DNA of 34,496 bases from an uncultured beta proteobacterium. Lineage in GTDB: Bacteria > Pseudomonadota > Gammaproteobacteria > Burkholderiales > Burkholderiaceae. A program made the position numbers and the translations under genes. The notes beneath the pieces are model-generated. The model worked only from the letters and a program-made list of their open reading frames with translations, did not search any database and had not been told where the DNA came from. The stretch is taken from contig CAIKFU010000016.1 in assembly GCA_903826775.1 (NCBI GenBank), positions 1 to 34,496 on the forward strand, read 5' to 3'. Positions 24,180 to 32,687 of this stretch are shown one piece after another (position 1 is the first letter of the stretch; each line of letters starts with the position of its first letter).

Positions 24180-25045
24180 TGGATTTTCAGCTTCTTTTTT
24201 CAGGTGTCATTTTTGGGCTTAGCTTAGCAAGCATCTATTTCTTAACGTCAATTGGGCTGTCACTTTGTTTTGGTTTAATGCGTATTATTAGTCTCGATCA
24301 GCTACTTTATTATTCTTTTGGTGCATACATAACTTACACAGTCAGTTCTTTTATCGGTAATTTTTGGTTGGGTATTGCCTGCGGGGTGGTTGTTGGCGGT
24401 ATTTTGGCATTCTTAGTAGAGCGGTTAATATATCGTCGAATTTATGAACGTGAAATCACATTTAGCATGATTACTTCATTTGGTGTTTTGCTAGCCGGTG
24501 TAGGTTTGATTAAATCCATTTGGGGATTATTGCCTCGTCCGGTTCAGCCTCCAATACTTGAGCAGCTAGATATTTTCGGTACCGAGGTTCCTATATATCG
24601 CTTATTGGTGATTGCGATTGCATGCATTGTATATATCGGTATTTGGGCATTTCTCAATCGCACAATTATTGGCAAGGCAATTCGAGCTGGGATTGAGAAT
24701 ATGGAGCACGTTGAAGGCCTTGGTATTAACGCGGCGCGGCTTTTTACAATAACCTTTGTGATTGCCGGAGCGTTATCTGCACTTGGCGGCGGTTTATATG
24801 CACCGTTGATTATGGTGGACCCACAGATGGGACTTGAGACTTTAGCTTTTGTCTTTATGGTGGTAATTATTGGCGGGCTTGGAAGCATTAAAGGGACGCT
24901 CGTATCCTCCATTATTGTTGGTCAGGTTGTTTCAATTGGCTCGCTTATATATGCACCGTTGGCGATTATGGCCCCATTTGCAATTATGCTTCTTATCTTG
25001 CTGATCAGACCAACAGGTCTTTTTGGGAGCGTTTTAGCAAAATAA
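24179..25045 (+). CDS. livH: ABC transporter permease, LivH type
   Basis: The 288-residue partner permease. LivH features include the N-terminal FGLSLASIYFLTSIGLSLCF, AIRAGIENMEHVEGLGINAA in the cytoplasmic loop and GGLGSIKGTLVSSIIVGQVV near the C-terminus. The frame opens at a TTG (24173), but the ATG at 24179 shares one base with the livM stop and has GAGGA upstream, so I use it. The gene order here, binding protein-G-F-M-H, differs from the H-M-G-F order of the second system in this window, so the two are not a recent duplication. Confidence 0.9.
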   Translation: MDFQLLFSGVIFGLSLASIYFLTSIGLSLCFGLMRIISLDQLLYYSFGAYITYTVSSFIGNFWLGIACGVVVGGILAFLVERLIYRRIYEREITFSMITSFGVLLAGVGLIKSIWGLLPRPVQPPILEQLDIFGTEVPIYRLLVIAIACIVYIGIWAFLNRTIIGKAIRAGIENMEHVEGLGINAARLFTITFVIAGALSALGGGLYAPLIMVDPQMGLETLAFVFMVVIIGGLGSIKGTLVSSIIVGQVVSIGSLIYAPLAIMAPFAIMLLILLIRPTGLFGSVLAK

Positions 25046-25077
25046 ATTTTCAAATTTATCTATAAAGAGGAGTGGTT

Positions 25078-25929
25078 ATGAAATTGGTGCGCTATGGATC
25101 ACAAGGAAAAGAAAAACCAGGTCTTATTGATCGGGATGGGAATTTAAGGGACTTGTCCAAAAAAATTGCTGATATTGATCCAAGTCAGATTTCAGCTGCA
25201 GCCCTTAAAAAAATTAGCAAGTTACCGATTGATTCGTTGCCTTTGGTTAAGGGTAAAAAACGATTTGGAGTTCCTGTTAACGGTATTGGGAAGTTTATTG
25301 CAATCGGATTGAATTACACCGATCACGCAAAAGAAGCAAATATGGCAATACCCAAAGAGCCAATCATTTTCATGAAGGCAATATCAAGCTTATGCGGGCC
25401 AAATGATGACACCATCTCCCCTAAGGGCTCGAAAAAACTCGATTGGGAGATTGAATTAGGCATCGTAATTGGAAAAAAAGCACGTTATGTTAGTAAAACC
25501 GAGGCACTAAAATACGTTGCAGGGTATTGTGTTATTAATGATGTATCAGAACGCGAGTTTCAGTTGGAGAAGGGCGGAACCTGGGATAAAGGCAAGGGTT
25601 GCGATACTTTTGGTCCAGTAGGCCCTTGGCTCGTAACTACAGATGAAATTAAGAATCCTCAAAATCTTGAATTGTGGTTGGATGTCAATGGAAAAAAGAT
25701 GCAACGTGGCAATACTAAGACCATGATTTTTGATGCGGCCACTATAGTGAGTTATGTCAGTGAGTTCTTGACTCTCATGCCTGGCGATGTTATTGCTACC
25801 GGAACACCTCCCGGAGTTGGGATGGGGATGAAGCCCAATCCAAAATATTTAAAAATTGGCGACGTTGTTACCTGCGGAATTGAAAAATTAGGTACTCAAT
25901 GCCAAAAAGTGAAAGCCTTTAAAAAGTGA
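25078..25929 (+). CDS. Fumarylacetoacetate hydrolase family protein
   Basis: A 283-residue enzyme of the FAH family, which hydrolyses acylpyruvates or isomerises/decarboxylates 2-oxo-dienoates in aromatic ring-cleavage pathways. Metal ligands Glu124 and Glu126 (DWEIELGIVIG) and Asp155 (INDVSERE) are present, with IGLNYTDHAKEANM (77-90) and the usual TGTPPGVG near the C-terminus. The ATG at 25078 has AGAGGAG five bases upstream. It is the only gene here that points directly to cleavage of a ring or chain product, and follows the transporter genes in the same operon. Lys-rich overall. Exact reaction undetermined. Confidence 0.92.
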   Translation: MKLVRYGSQGKEKPGLIDRDGNLRDLSKKIADIDPSQISAAALKKISKLPIDSLPLVKGKKRFGVPVNGIGKFIAIGLNYTDHAKEANMAIPKEPIIFMKAISSLCGPNDDTISPKGSKKLDWEIELGIVIGKKARYVSKTEALKYVAGYCVINDVSEREFQLEKGGTWDKGKGCDTFGPVGPWLVTTDEIKNPQNLELWLDVNGKKMQRGNTKTMIFDAATIVSYVSEFLTLMPGDVIATGTPPGVGMGMKPNPKYLKIGDVVTCGIEKLGTQCQKVKAFKK

Positions 25930-25975
25930 TTATTCGTGCAATTAAACTCGAAGTTCATGCGATCTGAGGTTTGAT

Positions 25976-26770
25976 ATTTCCCCAGATTTATATTTTTGGC
26001 TGCCTTTTGTTTTAAAAATTATTTTGACTGCGGCAATAGTTGTTGCTGCATCAGTCATTGTTGAGCATGCTGGACCGCTTGTTGGGGCGCTGGTTGTTAC
26101 ATTGCCCGTAACATTAGGTCCAGCGTTTCTTTTTATTTTGATTGACCATGATGTTGGTTATACAACCGCCAGTGCTATAACTGGATTGGCAGTAAATTCC
26201 GTTAGCGGTTTATTCATGTTGCTGTATATAGTCCTAGCTCAAAATAAGACTCTTAAAGTTTGTTTGGGATTGGCAATCGCTGCATGGGTATTAATGTCCC
26301 AGATGATTCTGCTGCATCCATGGACTTTACTAGAGGCCACTCTTTTGATTCTAGTGATTTATCCAGTGTGCATTTTATTAAGTCAAAAATATCAGAATAT
26401 CAAGATTCCAAAAATATCACGAAAATGGTACGAACTTCCAGTTCGCGTGTTTCTAGTTTGTTTATTAATGGGATTTGTTATATTTCTTAGTCATTATGGA
26501 TCCCCTCAGGTTACCGGACTCCTTGCAGTGTATCCAATATCAACTACTTGTACCATCCTTTTAATTCATAGTCGATTTGGTGGAAAAGCATGCGCTGCAG
26601 TCATTTCATATGGACTTTGGGGAATGTTAGGCATAGGCCTTGGACTTGCCGCATTTGCGTTTACCGCGCCTAATTATGGCAAGAAAATGTGGATACTATT
26701 GGTTGCTGTGCCGGTTGTTTGGAATTGGGTTATTTGGATTGTGAAGCGGAAAATTACTGCAGAACGATAG
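25976..26770 (+). CDS. Multi-pass membrane protein with internal duplication (paralogue of the gene at 10214)
   Basis: A 264-residue hydrophobic protein with about 7-8 membrane segments and two related halves: PLVGALVVTLPVTLGP in the first, VTGLLAVYPISTTCTILLIH in the second. The first standard start codon is TTG at 26024, but the frame upstream codes a sensible N-terminus, SPDLYFWLPFVLKIILTAAI, from an ATT codon at 25976. GAGG lies six bases before this ATT, and no ribosome-binding site precedes 26024. I therefore choose the rare ATT start, with TTG 26024 as the alternative. It is 46 bp after the FAH gene and likely cotranscribed. Function unknown; transport of a pathway compound is possible. 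Confidence 0.72.
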   Translation: MSPDLYFWLPFVLKIILTAAIVVAASVIVEHAGPLVGALVVTLPVTLGPAFLFILIDHDVGYTTASAITGLAVNSVSGLFMLLYIVLAQNKTLKVCLGLAIAAWVLMSQMILLHPWTLLEATLLILVIYPVCILLSQKYQNIKIPKISRKWYELPVRVFLVCLLMGFVIFLSHYGSPQVTGLLAVYPISTTCTILLIHSRFGGKACAAVISYGLWGMLGIGLGLAAFAFTAPNYGKKMWILLVAVPVVWNWVIWIVKRKITAER

Positions 26771-26806
26771 TGGAAATTTTTTACCTATACCTCAGCCTTT
26801 AACCTA

Positions 26807-26847
26807 TTGAATGGTGATTTGGTAGTTAATTAACAATCACCATTCAA
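26807..26847. terminator. Long hairpin between convergent operons
   Basis: A perfect 13-bp inverted repeat (26807-26819 TTGAATGGTGATT, 26835-26847 AATCACCATTCAA) encloses a 15-nt loop that includes the palindrome GTTAATTAAC. There is no clear T-tract on either side, but its place between two converging operons supports a bidirectional terminator role. Confidence 0.65.
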
Positions 26848-26892
26848 AAGTTCGGTTGGACTTTCTTCAGATAAAGCATCCAATGAATGCGA

Positions 26893-28128
26893 TTATTTAA
26901 TCTTTAAGATTTTCATTGCATTTAAACCTTCAATTTTCTGCCTATCCTCTTTTGAAAGCTTTTTAACAGAAGCTATTAGTCCAAGCGGATCTACTTCGCC
27001 CATATCATATGGATAGTCGGTACCCAATAAAACATGTTCAGGGCCAAAGGTATCAATTAAGTGTCGTAACATTGTCGGATCAAATGTAATGGTATCAAAA
27101 TAAAACTTCTTTAAATAGCTTGAAGGTTTAGATTTAATTACAGTATGACAGTCTGGTCTTGCCCTCCAGGCATGATCCATGCGAGCCCAATAGTGAGCTA
27201 GGTAACCACCAGCATGCGGTGTAACGAATTTAATTTTTGGATTGCGCGCAACAACCCCATCGAATATCAGATGACTTACAGCAATCGTCGTGTCTAATGG
27301 GTTACCGATCACGTTATTAAAATAGTGATTAACCAATCGATCGGCTTGGGTTGTTCCTGTTGGGTGCATAAAAATCACAATTCCTAACTCATTGGCTTTG
27401 GAAAAAAACCGATCCAATCCCAATCTTGGGTCTGATAAATTCATTCCATTAACATTGGTGTTAATCTCAACTCCTCTTAAGCCCAATTTTTTCACGGCAT
27501 ATTCGAGTTCCTTTACGGCCAGTTCGGCATTCTGCAAGGGTATGCTTCCCATCCCAACAAATCGATCTGGGTGTTTTGCAACGATATTGGCAATGCCATG
27601 ATTGATTTCCCTTGCTAGACTCGCCCCCATGTCGGGTTCGGTAAAGTAATAGTATTGGTTTGGGGCTGGGCAAACAGCTTGAATATCAACGCCCATTTTG
27701 TCCATATCGCTAATTCGTTCATCAATACCAGTTAGTTGTGAAAAGCGATCTTGAATTTGTTTTACATTTGTTGAGCGCGTAAGTTCATTTGCAAAAATGA
27801 CTGAAGGATCATATTTCCCGGGCTCCAAATATTCAGTCTTTTTATTCACCTCCGGATTTAAATAGTGACAGTGAATGTCTACTACTTTAGATTTACCACG
27901 GCGATCCTTGGCAATTATCTTGCTAGTATTTTTTGCTTTGAATTTATTTGTGCCAACTTTAGCTAAAGCTTTTCCAGTTTCAGATTTTTTGGTATTTGCA
28001 CTATTTTTTTTAAGACTTGCTATCGTGGTCTCTGCCAAGTTTTCCTGTTCAACTTTAGAATATAAACTATCGCTATAGTTATGTTGATGCAATGGGTCGC
28101 TACAGAATGGGCTACAGGTAAAGAACAT
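26893..28128 (-). CDS. Amidohydrolase family protein (ACMSD-like metal hydrolase/decarboxylase)
   Basis: A TIM-barrel amidohydrolase of 411 residues. Metal ligands are His86 and His88 (VDIHCHYL), His255 (IFMHPTG), His305 (VTPHAGGY) and Asp371 (GTDYPYD), the pattern of aminocarboxymuconate-semialdehyde decarboxylase and gamma-resorcylate decarboxylase. It may decarboxylate an aromatic or muconate-type acid or hydrolyse an amide/lactone. The first 80 residues are an unusual, disordered-looking extension rich in Lys, Ser, Thr and Asn (for example KKSETGKALAKVGTNKFKAK). The ATG at 28128 has AAAGG seven bases upstream, so the extension seems to be translated. It is the last gene of the minus-strand operon, 26 bp after livF. 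Confidence 0.88.
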   Translation of the reverse strand: MFFTCSPFCSDPLHQHNYSDSLYSKVEQENLAETTIASLKKNSANTKKSETGKALAKVGTNKFKAKNTSKIIAKDRRGKSKVVDIHCHYLNPEVNKKTEYLEPGKYDPSVIFANELTRSTNVKQIQDRFSQLTGIDERISDMDKMGVDIQAVCPAPNQYYYFTEPDMGASLAREINHGIANIVAKHPDRFVGMGSIPLQNAELAVKELEYAVKKLGLRGVEINTNVNGMNLSDPRLGLDRFFSKANELGIVIFMHPTGTTQADRLVNHYFNNVIGNPLDTTIAVSHLIFDGVVARNPKIKFVTPHAGGYLAHYWARMDHAWRARPDCHTVIKSKPSSYLKKFYFDTITFDPTMLRHLIDTFGPEHVLLGTDYPYDMGEVDPLGLIASVKKLSKEDRQKIEGLNAMKILKIK

Positions 28129-28154
28129 ATAAAACCTTTATAAAAGTAATTAGA

Positions 28155-28868
28155 TTAATAAATTCCAAGAAATTGTGTTGCTGATTCTGGATTCGCATTG
28201 ACTTCTGCCACCGTACCTTTAAAAGCTAAATGACCATTATTTAGAATCACTATATCGTCAGCTAGCTCCATCGCCAATTTAAAATTCTGTTCCACTAAAA
28301 TAATTGACAGGCCTTCCGATTTTAATTTCGCAATGCCCTTGGCAACCTCAGAGACTATGAGGGGCGCAAGCCCTTCGGAAGGCTCATCTAGCAAGAGAAC
28401 GTCTGGGTTGCCCATCAATGCACGTCCTATTACTAGCATTTGTTGTTCGCCACCAGAAAGAGTTCCTGCTCGTTGATGTTGTCGTTCTTTGAGTTGGGGG
28501 AAAAGTTCATAAACTCGGGGGATATTCCAAGGTGATGTAATTTGTCGGTTTTGTGAGGCAATGATTAAATTTTCATAAACACTTAAATTTGGGAAAACCC
28601 TTCTTCCTTGGGGGACAAGGCGAATGCCTGAACGTGCTATATATTCAGGCTGTAGTTTTTGGATCTCCCTATTACTACTAATTATTTTTCCAGACGACGC
28701 CTTTAGTAGTCCCGCAATCGTTAGCATGGTGGTTGTTTTGCCTGCGCCATTCCGACCTAATAATCCTAATAAACTTCCCTTTTTTAGAGAAAAATTTATT
28801 CCATGTATTACATGGCTGTCCCCGTAATGTACATGTAAATCGCTAAGAGATAGGATATCAATGTCCAA
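28155..28868 (-). CDS. livF: ABC transporter ATPase, LivF type (second system)
   Basis: A 237-residue ATPase with GRNGAGKT (about 38-45), LSGGEQQML and VLLLDEPSEGLAP. The longest frame starts at a TTG at 28925 and would overlap livG by 68 bp. The TTG at 28868 has GAGAGG six bases upstream and gives the family start MDIDILSLSDLHVHYG, so I choose it; the overlap is then 11 bp. Works with LivG, LivM, LivH and the Tat-exported binding protein of the same operon. Confidence 0.9.
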   Translation of the reverse strand: MDIDILSLSDLHVHYGDSHVIHGINFSLKKGSLLGLLGRNGAGKTTTMLTIAGLLKASSGKIISSNREIQKLQPEYIARSGIRLVPQGRRVFPNLSVYENLIIASQNRQITSPWNIPRVYELFPQLKERQHQRAGTLSGGEQQMLVIGRALMGNPDVLLLDEPSEGLAPLIVSEVAKGIAKLKSEGLSIILVEQNFKLAMELADDIVILNNGHLAFKGTVAEVNANPESATQFLGIY

Positions 28869-29598
28869 GATAAACCTCTCGAGTACGTGGGTGGTTGACC
28901 ACCTCGTCTCTAGCCCCTTCGACAATTAGGCGCCCATAATGGAGTACTGATATCTGTTCAGCAAAATCCAATGCAACATCCATGTCGTGCTCGATCATGA
29001 CGATGGTTGTTGACCTTGGAATTGCTTTTATCAAATCCCTCACCATTAAACGTTCGTCTTTTGATAAACCAGCAAGAGGTTCATCTAAGAGCAGTACTTT
29101 TGGTTCTTGTGACATGGCAAGAGCTATTTCAACCCTACGCTGCTCTCCGTAGGCAATGTCACTAACGAGCATTTCAGCGCTATCTTTTAAGCCTACTCCA
29201 TCTAGCAAACGAATAGTCTTTTTATAGAGCTCATCTGCGGTTGTTAACTCTTTAAGCATTTCATTTTGGCGTTTGCTAATTCCAAGCAGGGCTAGCATCA
29301 CATTGTGAGCTAAGGTATTTTTTGGAAATAAAGTGATTATTTGGTATGTGCGACTAATTCCTGCTCGAGCTCTCAGGTGCACAGGAAGTTGACTAATGTC
29401 CTTGCCAAAAAGACTTATGCTTCCTGAGTTAGGCTTTAATTCCCCTGTAATTTGGTTGAAAAGGGTGGTCTTTCCTGCACCATTTGGCCCGATAATCAGT
29501 CGCCTCTCACCTGGCTTAATAGCAATCGAGAGATCGTGGGTAACAACTACCCCACCAAAATTTTTGCTAAGATTTTTGATTTCAAGAGCCAAGCTCAT
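28858..29598 (-). CDS. livG: ABC transporter ATPase, LivG type (second system)
   Basis: A 246-residue ATPase with Walker A GPNGAGKT, the LivG-style signature IAYGEQRRVEIALAM and Walker B VLLLDEPLAGLSKDE. The C-terminus EGARDEVVNHPRTREVYLGH is standard. The ATG overlaps the livM stop (ATGA), and the TGA overlaps the livF start. Cytoplasmic subunit of the second importer. Sequence is clearly different from the LivG at 21725, so substrate ranges probably differ. Confidence 0.92.
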   Translation of the reverse strand: MSLALEIKNLSKNFGGVVVTHDLSIAIKPGERRLIIGPNGAGKTTLFNQITGELKPNSGSISLFGKDISQLPVHLRARAGISRTYQIITLFPKNTLAHNVMLALLGISKRQNEMLKELTTADELYKKTIRLLDGVGLKDSAEMLVSDIAYGEQRRVEIALAMSQEPKVLLLDEPLAGLSKDERLMVRDLIKAIPRSTTIVMIEHDMDVALDFAEQISVLHYGRLIVEGARDEVVNHPRTREVYLGH

Positions 29599-30530
29599 TT
29601 ATCACGCTCCTTGAAGCGTCGAATGTGGCTGGTAACCCATGGAGTAATACCTGTAGGCATAAAGAGAACTATCAGAACAAAAACAATGCCTAAAAGCATA
29701 TTCCAGCGCTCGACATAGGCGGAAACATAATTTTTAAGTACCATTACGATGAAAACGCCGATTAGCGGTCCAGACAACGTGCCTGCTCCGCCAGCGATAA
29801 CGCATAACAGGGCTTCCGCAGAAACTGTAATAGACATAATAGTCGGGTGAATGTATTTATGAAAATAAATATATAAAAGACCTGCTAGAGCACCAAAGAA
29901 ACTTGCAACCACAAATGTGATCCATCTAATCATCCAAACATTAAATCCTAATGCAGCCATCCGGCGAGGTTGATCACGTGTTCCGCAAATGCTAACCCCA
30001 AAAGGCGATTTCACGAATCTTGCAATTGCGAGCAATGCTAGAGTGGTGATGATCAAGATAAACCAATAAAAGTTGCTACTAGACTCAAGATCAACGCCAA
30101 AAGGGGACGGTCTAGTAAGTCCTGAAATGCCATTATCACCATTGGTAACGCTAACCCACCTGTAGGCCAATCCCCAGAAAATTTGAGAAAGGGCTAGGGT
30201 TAACATGAGGAAACCCAATCCAGTTGCGCGTAATGCTATCCAACCAAAAATCATTCCCATAATTGTTGTGGATATGAGAACGATTGGAGCCGTAGTTGCG
30301 TGTCCCAGCCCCAATTTTGTTGAAAGCCAAGCAGAGATATACGCGGCCAAGCCAAGGTAAACCGCGTGACCCAATGAAGTAAGTCCAGCGTAACCAATGA
30401 GCAGATTTAAGCTAGCAGCGAAAATTGCTGCAATCATGATCTGACTCATTAAATTAATGTAGTACTCTCCAGCAAAAAATGGGATCGCCGTAAGAAACAA
30501 CAGAAAACCAAGTATTGAAATGCGCTTCAT
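29595..30530 (-). CDS. livM: ABC transporter permease, LivM type (second system)
   Basis: A 311-residue inner-membrane protein with about 8-10 hydrophobic segments. LivM patterns are LLIGYAGLTSLGHAVYLGLA near the N-terminus and VIAGGAGTLSGPLIGVF near the C-terminus. The C-terminal tail is short and basic (SHIRRFKERDK). Start and stop each overlap the neighbouring gene by 4 bp, showing strong translational coupling. Forms the channel with LivH. Confidence 0.9.
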   Translation of the reverse strand: MKRISILGFLLFLTAIPFFAGEYYINLMSQIMIAAIFAASLNLLIGYAGLTSLGHAVYLGLAAYISAWLSTKLGLGHATTAPIVLISTTIMGMIFGWIALRATGLGFLMLTLALSQIFWGLAYRWVSVTNGDNGISGLTRPSPFGVDLESSSNFYWFILIITTLALLAIARFVKSPFGVSICGTRDQPRRMAALGFNVWMIRWITFVVASFFGALAGLLYIYFHKYIHPTIMSITVSAEALLCVIAGGAGTLSGPLIGVFIVMVLKNYVSAYVERWNMLLGIVFVLIVLFMPTGITPWVTSHIRRFKERDK

Positions 30531-31387
30531 GTTCGAATGGTTCCAAACAGGCCCATGGGCTTAAAGGCTATAACAATAACCATTGGCAAAAACAGCACTA
30601 CGTAAGCTAAATCTGGGACAAGGACCAAACCAAAGTTGTATATGAAGCCAACTAAAAAGCTGGCAATGAATGTACCAACTAGACTGCCCACTCCTCCAAG
30701 AATTACCACGATCAAAGCCAACGGCAACATGTCGGCATCTAGCCCTGGGTATGCATTAAAGATTGGACCGCCAAGCGTTCCCCCTAATCCAGCCAATCCC
30801 GCGCCCAAACAAAATACGGTAGTAAAAAGTTTAGAGGCTGGAATGCCCACAGCCCGAGCCATTTGCATGTCATCTACACCAGCGCGAATCATTGCGCCAA
30901 GACGAGTCTTTTCAAGCAGCCAATAAAGAGAAATTGCAACCGCTATTGAGATGGCAAGAACGACCAGTCGGTAAGTTGGAAAACTTAAGCCAAAAAATTC
31001 CAAGGGCGCCCGGAATAGTGAGGGTGTTTCAATCGGGATTGGATCTCCCCCCCATAAAATTAAGCATAAATCAGCTATAACAAATGCCAAACCAAGAGTT
31101 GCTAAAACCTGACCTTGGGGGTTGGAAGACAGGCGTCGTAAAATAAAACGCTCGATTAAGCCCCCTAGAATTGATATAGCGACAATCGCGGCGAAGCAGG
31201 CGGTAATCATTCCGTATCCTGCGCGCACTGTTGTTGCGCCAACATATGCGCCTAGCATAAACAGTGCTCCATGAGTTAAATTAATGATGCGCATTAACCC
31301 AAAAATTAAAGCAAATCCGGAGGAAAGCAAAAAAAGCAATCCTCCGAGAGCAAGGCTATTTAAAGTTTGTATTGCCCATATCTGCAT
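30527..31387 (-). CDS. livH: ABC transporter permease, LivH type (second system)
   Basis: A 286-residue permease. It has the LivH N-terminus with LLSSGFALIFGLMRIINLTH, AMIRAGVDDMQMARAVGIPA in the cytoplasmic loop and the C-terminal LGGVGSLVGTFIASFLVGFI. It begins 14 bp after the binding-protein stop and overlaps livM by 4 bp. No attenuator hairpin lies between the binding protein and this gene, unlike in the first system. Confidence 0.9.
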   Translation of the reverse strand: MQIWAIQTLNSLALGGLLFLLSSGFALIFGLMRIINLTHGALFMLGAYVGATTVRAGYGMITACFAAIVAISILGGLIERFILRRLSSNPQGQVLATLGLAFVIADLCLILWGGDPIPIETPSLFRAPLEFFGLSFPTYRLVVLAISIAVAISLYWLLEKTRLGAMIRAGVDDMQMARAVGIPASKLFTTVFCLGAGLAGLGGTLGGPIFNAYPGLDADMLPLALIVVILGGVGSLVGTFIASFLVGFIYNFGLVLVPDLAYVVLFLPMVIVIAFKPMGLFGTIRT

Positions 31388-31401
31388 TGTTTTCCTGCCT
31401 A

Positions 31402-32649
31402 TTACGATTCGAGATTTTTTGCTGGAGGATAATCTCGCGTATAGACTGGTTGCCCTAAAAAGGATTGAGGTTCATAAGTCCAAAATTGACTTACATTGGT
31501 ATAGGTTCGAATTACAGCATTTACAAGTCGCCCATCTTTTCTTTCAACTTTGCGAATGTAAACATCTCCAACAATATTACCGTAAGTGTCAAATTTGACA
31601 GGCCCGCGCGCTGTAGGAATATTGGTTTTCTTAAGCGCTTCCATTAACTCATTCTTTTTGGATGCATCACCATTAACAGCATTGAGGGCATTTTCTAGCA
31701 CAGCACCGCTAACATAGGTACCTGCACCATAGTATCCAGGATCGTATCCATATGCCTTGCGGTAGGCTGGAGCAAAACGTCGATTAATTGGGTTATCCAG
31801 TTCAGCGGAATACCAGCAGACAGTTTGAATACCAAGTGCTTCGTCGCCCATATTGCGCAATACGGATTCATCAAGCGCTGTCATACCACCAAGAATATTG
31901 ACCTTACCTTTTAAGCCGTATTCATTAAATTGACGGGTAAAGCGAAACCCATTTGAACCAGCAAAGCCTAAGAAGATCCCATCTATATTGGTTTTTAGCT
32001 GAGCTAGGTAACTGCTATAGTCAGGGACAGTTAGTGGCGAGAATATTTTTTGAACGATTTTCCCGCCGTTTTCTTCAAACACCCGTTGAAATCCCGCATT
32101 CATTTCATGACCATAGGCAATGTCATCAGCAATCATTGCCATGCGCTTGTATTTAAGAATTTTTGCTGCATAGTCGGCCATAACGTGGGAGCATTGCGCA
32201 GAACTTGAGGTGGCGCGCACAAACCAAGGATTTGGTTTGCGTTGCGTCATATCTTCTGCCGCGGCAACCGAGAGGGTGGGGATTTTTTGCGTCTTAATGT
32301 AATCGTCGATTGCCAGTGCCTCGAATGCGGCTAACGGACCCATGAGAACCTGAATTTTGTCTCGTTCTACCAATTCTTGAATTTTGGTTTTGGCATTTGC
32401 AGGAACGCCGCCGGTATCAGCAACAATCAGATTTATTTTTCGACCCGCAAGCGTGTAATTTCGCTCGGCTAGATACATTTGAATGCCTCGCTCCATATCA
32501 ATACCGCCTGAAGCAAGGGGTCCGGTCTTAACTGTCAATAAGCCTAGCTGAATAGGCTCTTTTGATTGAGCCATTGCAAATTGCGGTATCGCAAGGCTTA
32601 AGCCTGCAGCACTTGCGCCTTGTATAAATGAACGGCGATTTGAGTCCAT
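31402..32649 (-). CDS. Liv-type ABC transporter substrate-binding protein with Tat signal
   Basis: A 415-residue periplasmic binding protein of the type I fold. The N-terminus MDSNRRSFIQGASAAGLSLA carries a twin-arginine motif (NRRSFIQ) and a hydrophobic stretch, so it should be exported folded by Tat, with cleavage near AMA-QS. The mature part begins EPIQLGLLTVKTGPLASGG. The frame is open to 32727, but the ATG at 32649 has GGAG six bases upstream and is the clear start. Homologues bind amino acids, urea, short amides or aromatic acids. It follows the CocE-like hydrolase by 38 bp, which suggests that the ligand is a product or substrate of that enzyme. Confidence 0.9.
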   Translation of the reverse strand: MDSNRRSFIQGASAAGLSLAIPQFAMAQSKEPIQLGLLTVKTGPLASGGIDMERGIQMYLAERNYTLAGRKINLIVADTGGVPANAKTKIQELVERDKIQVLMGPLAAFEALAIDDYIKTQKIPTLSVAAAEDMTQRKPNPWFVRATSSSAQCSHVMADYAAKILKYKRMAMIADDIAYGHEMNAGFQRVFEENGGKIVQKIFSPLTVPDYSSYLAQLKTNIDGIFLGFAGSNGFRFTRQFNEYGLKGKVNILGGMTALDESVLRNMGDEALGIQTVCWYSAELDNPINRRFAPAYRKAYGYDPGYYGAGTYVSGAVLENALNAVNGDASKKNELMEALKKTNIPTARGPVKFDTYGNIVGDVYIRKVERKDGRLVNAVIRTYTNVSQFWTYEPQSFLGQPVYTRDYPPAKNLES

Positions 32650-32687
32650 TGTGTCTCCTTCTCTTGTAGTTATATAAAACATCTTAC

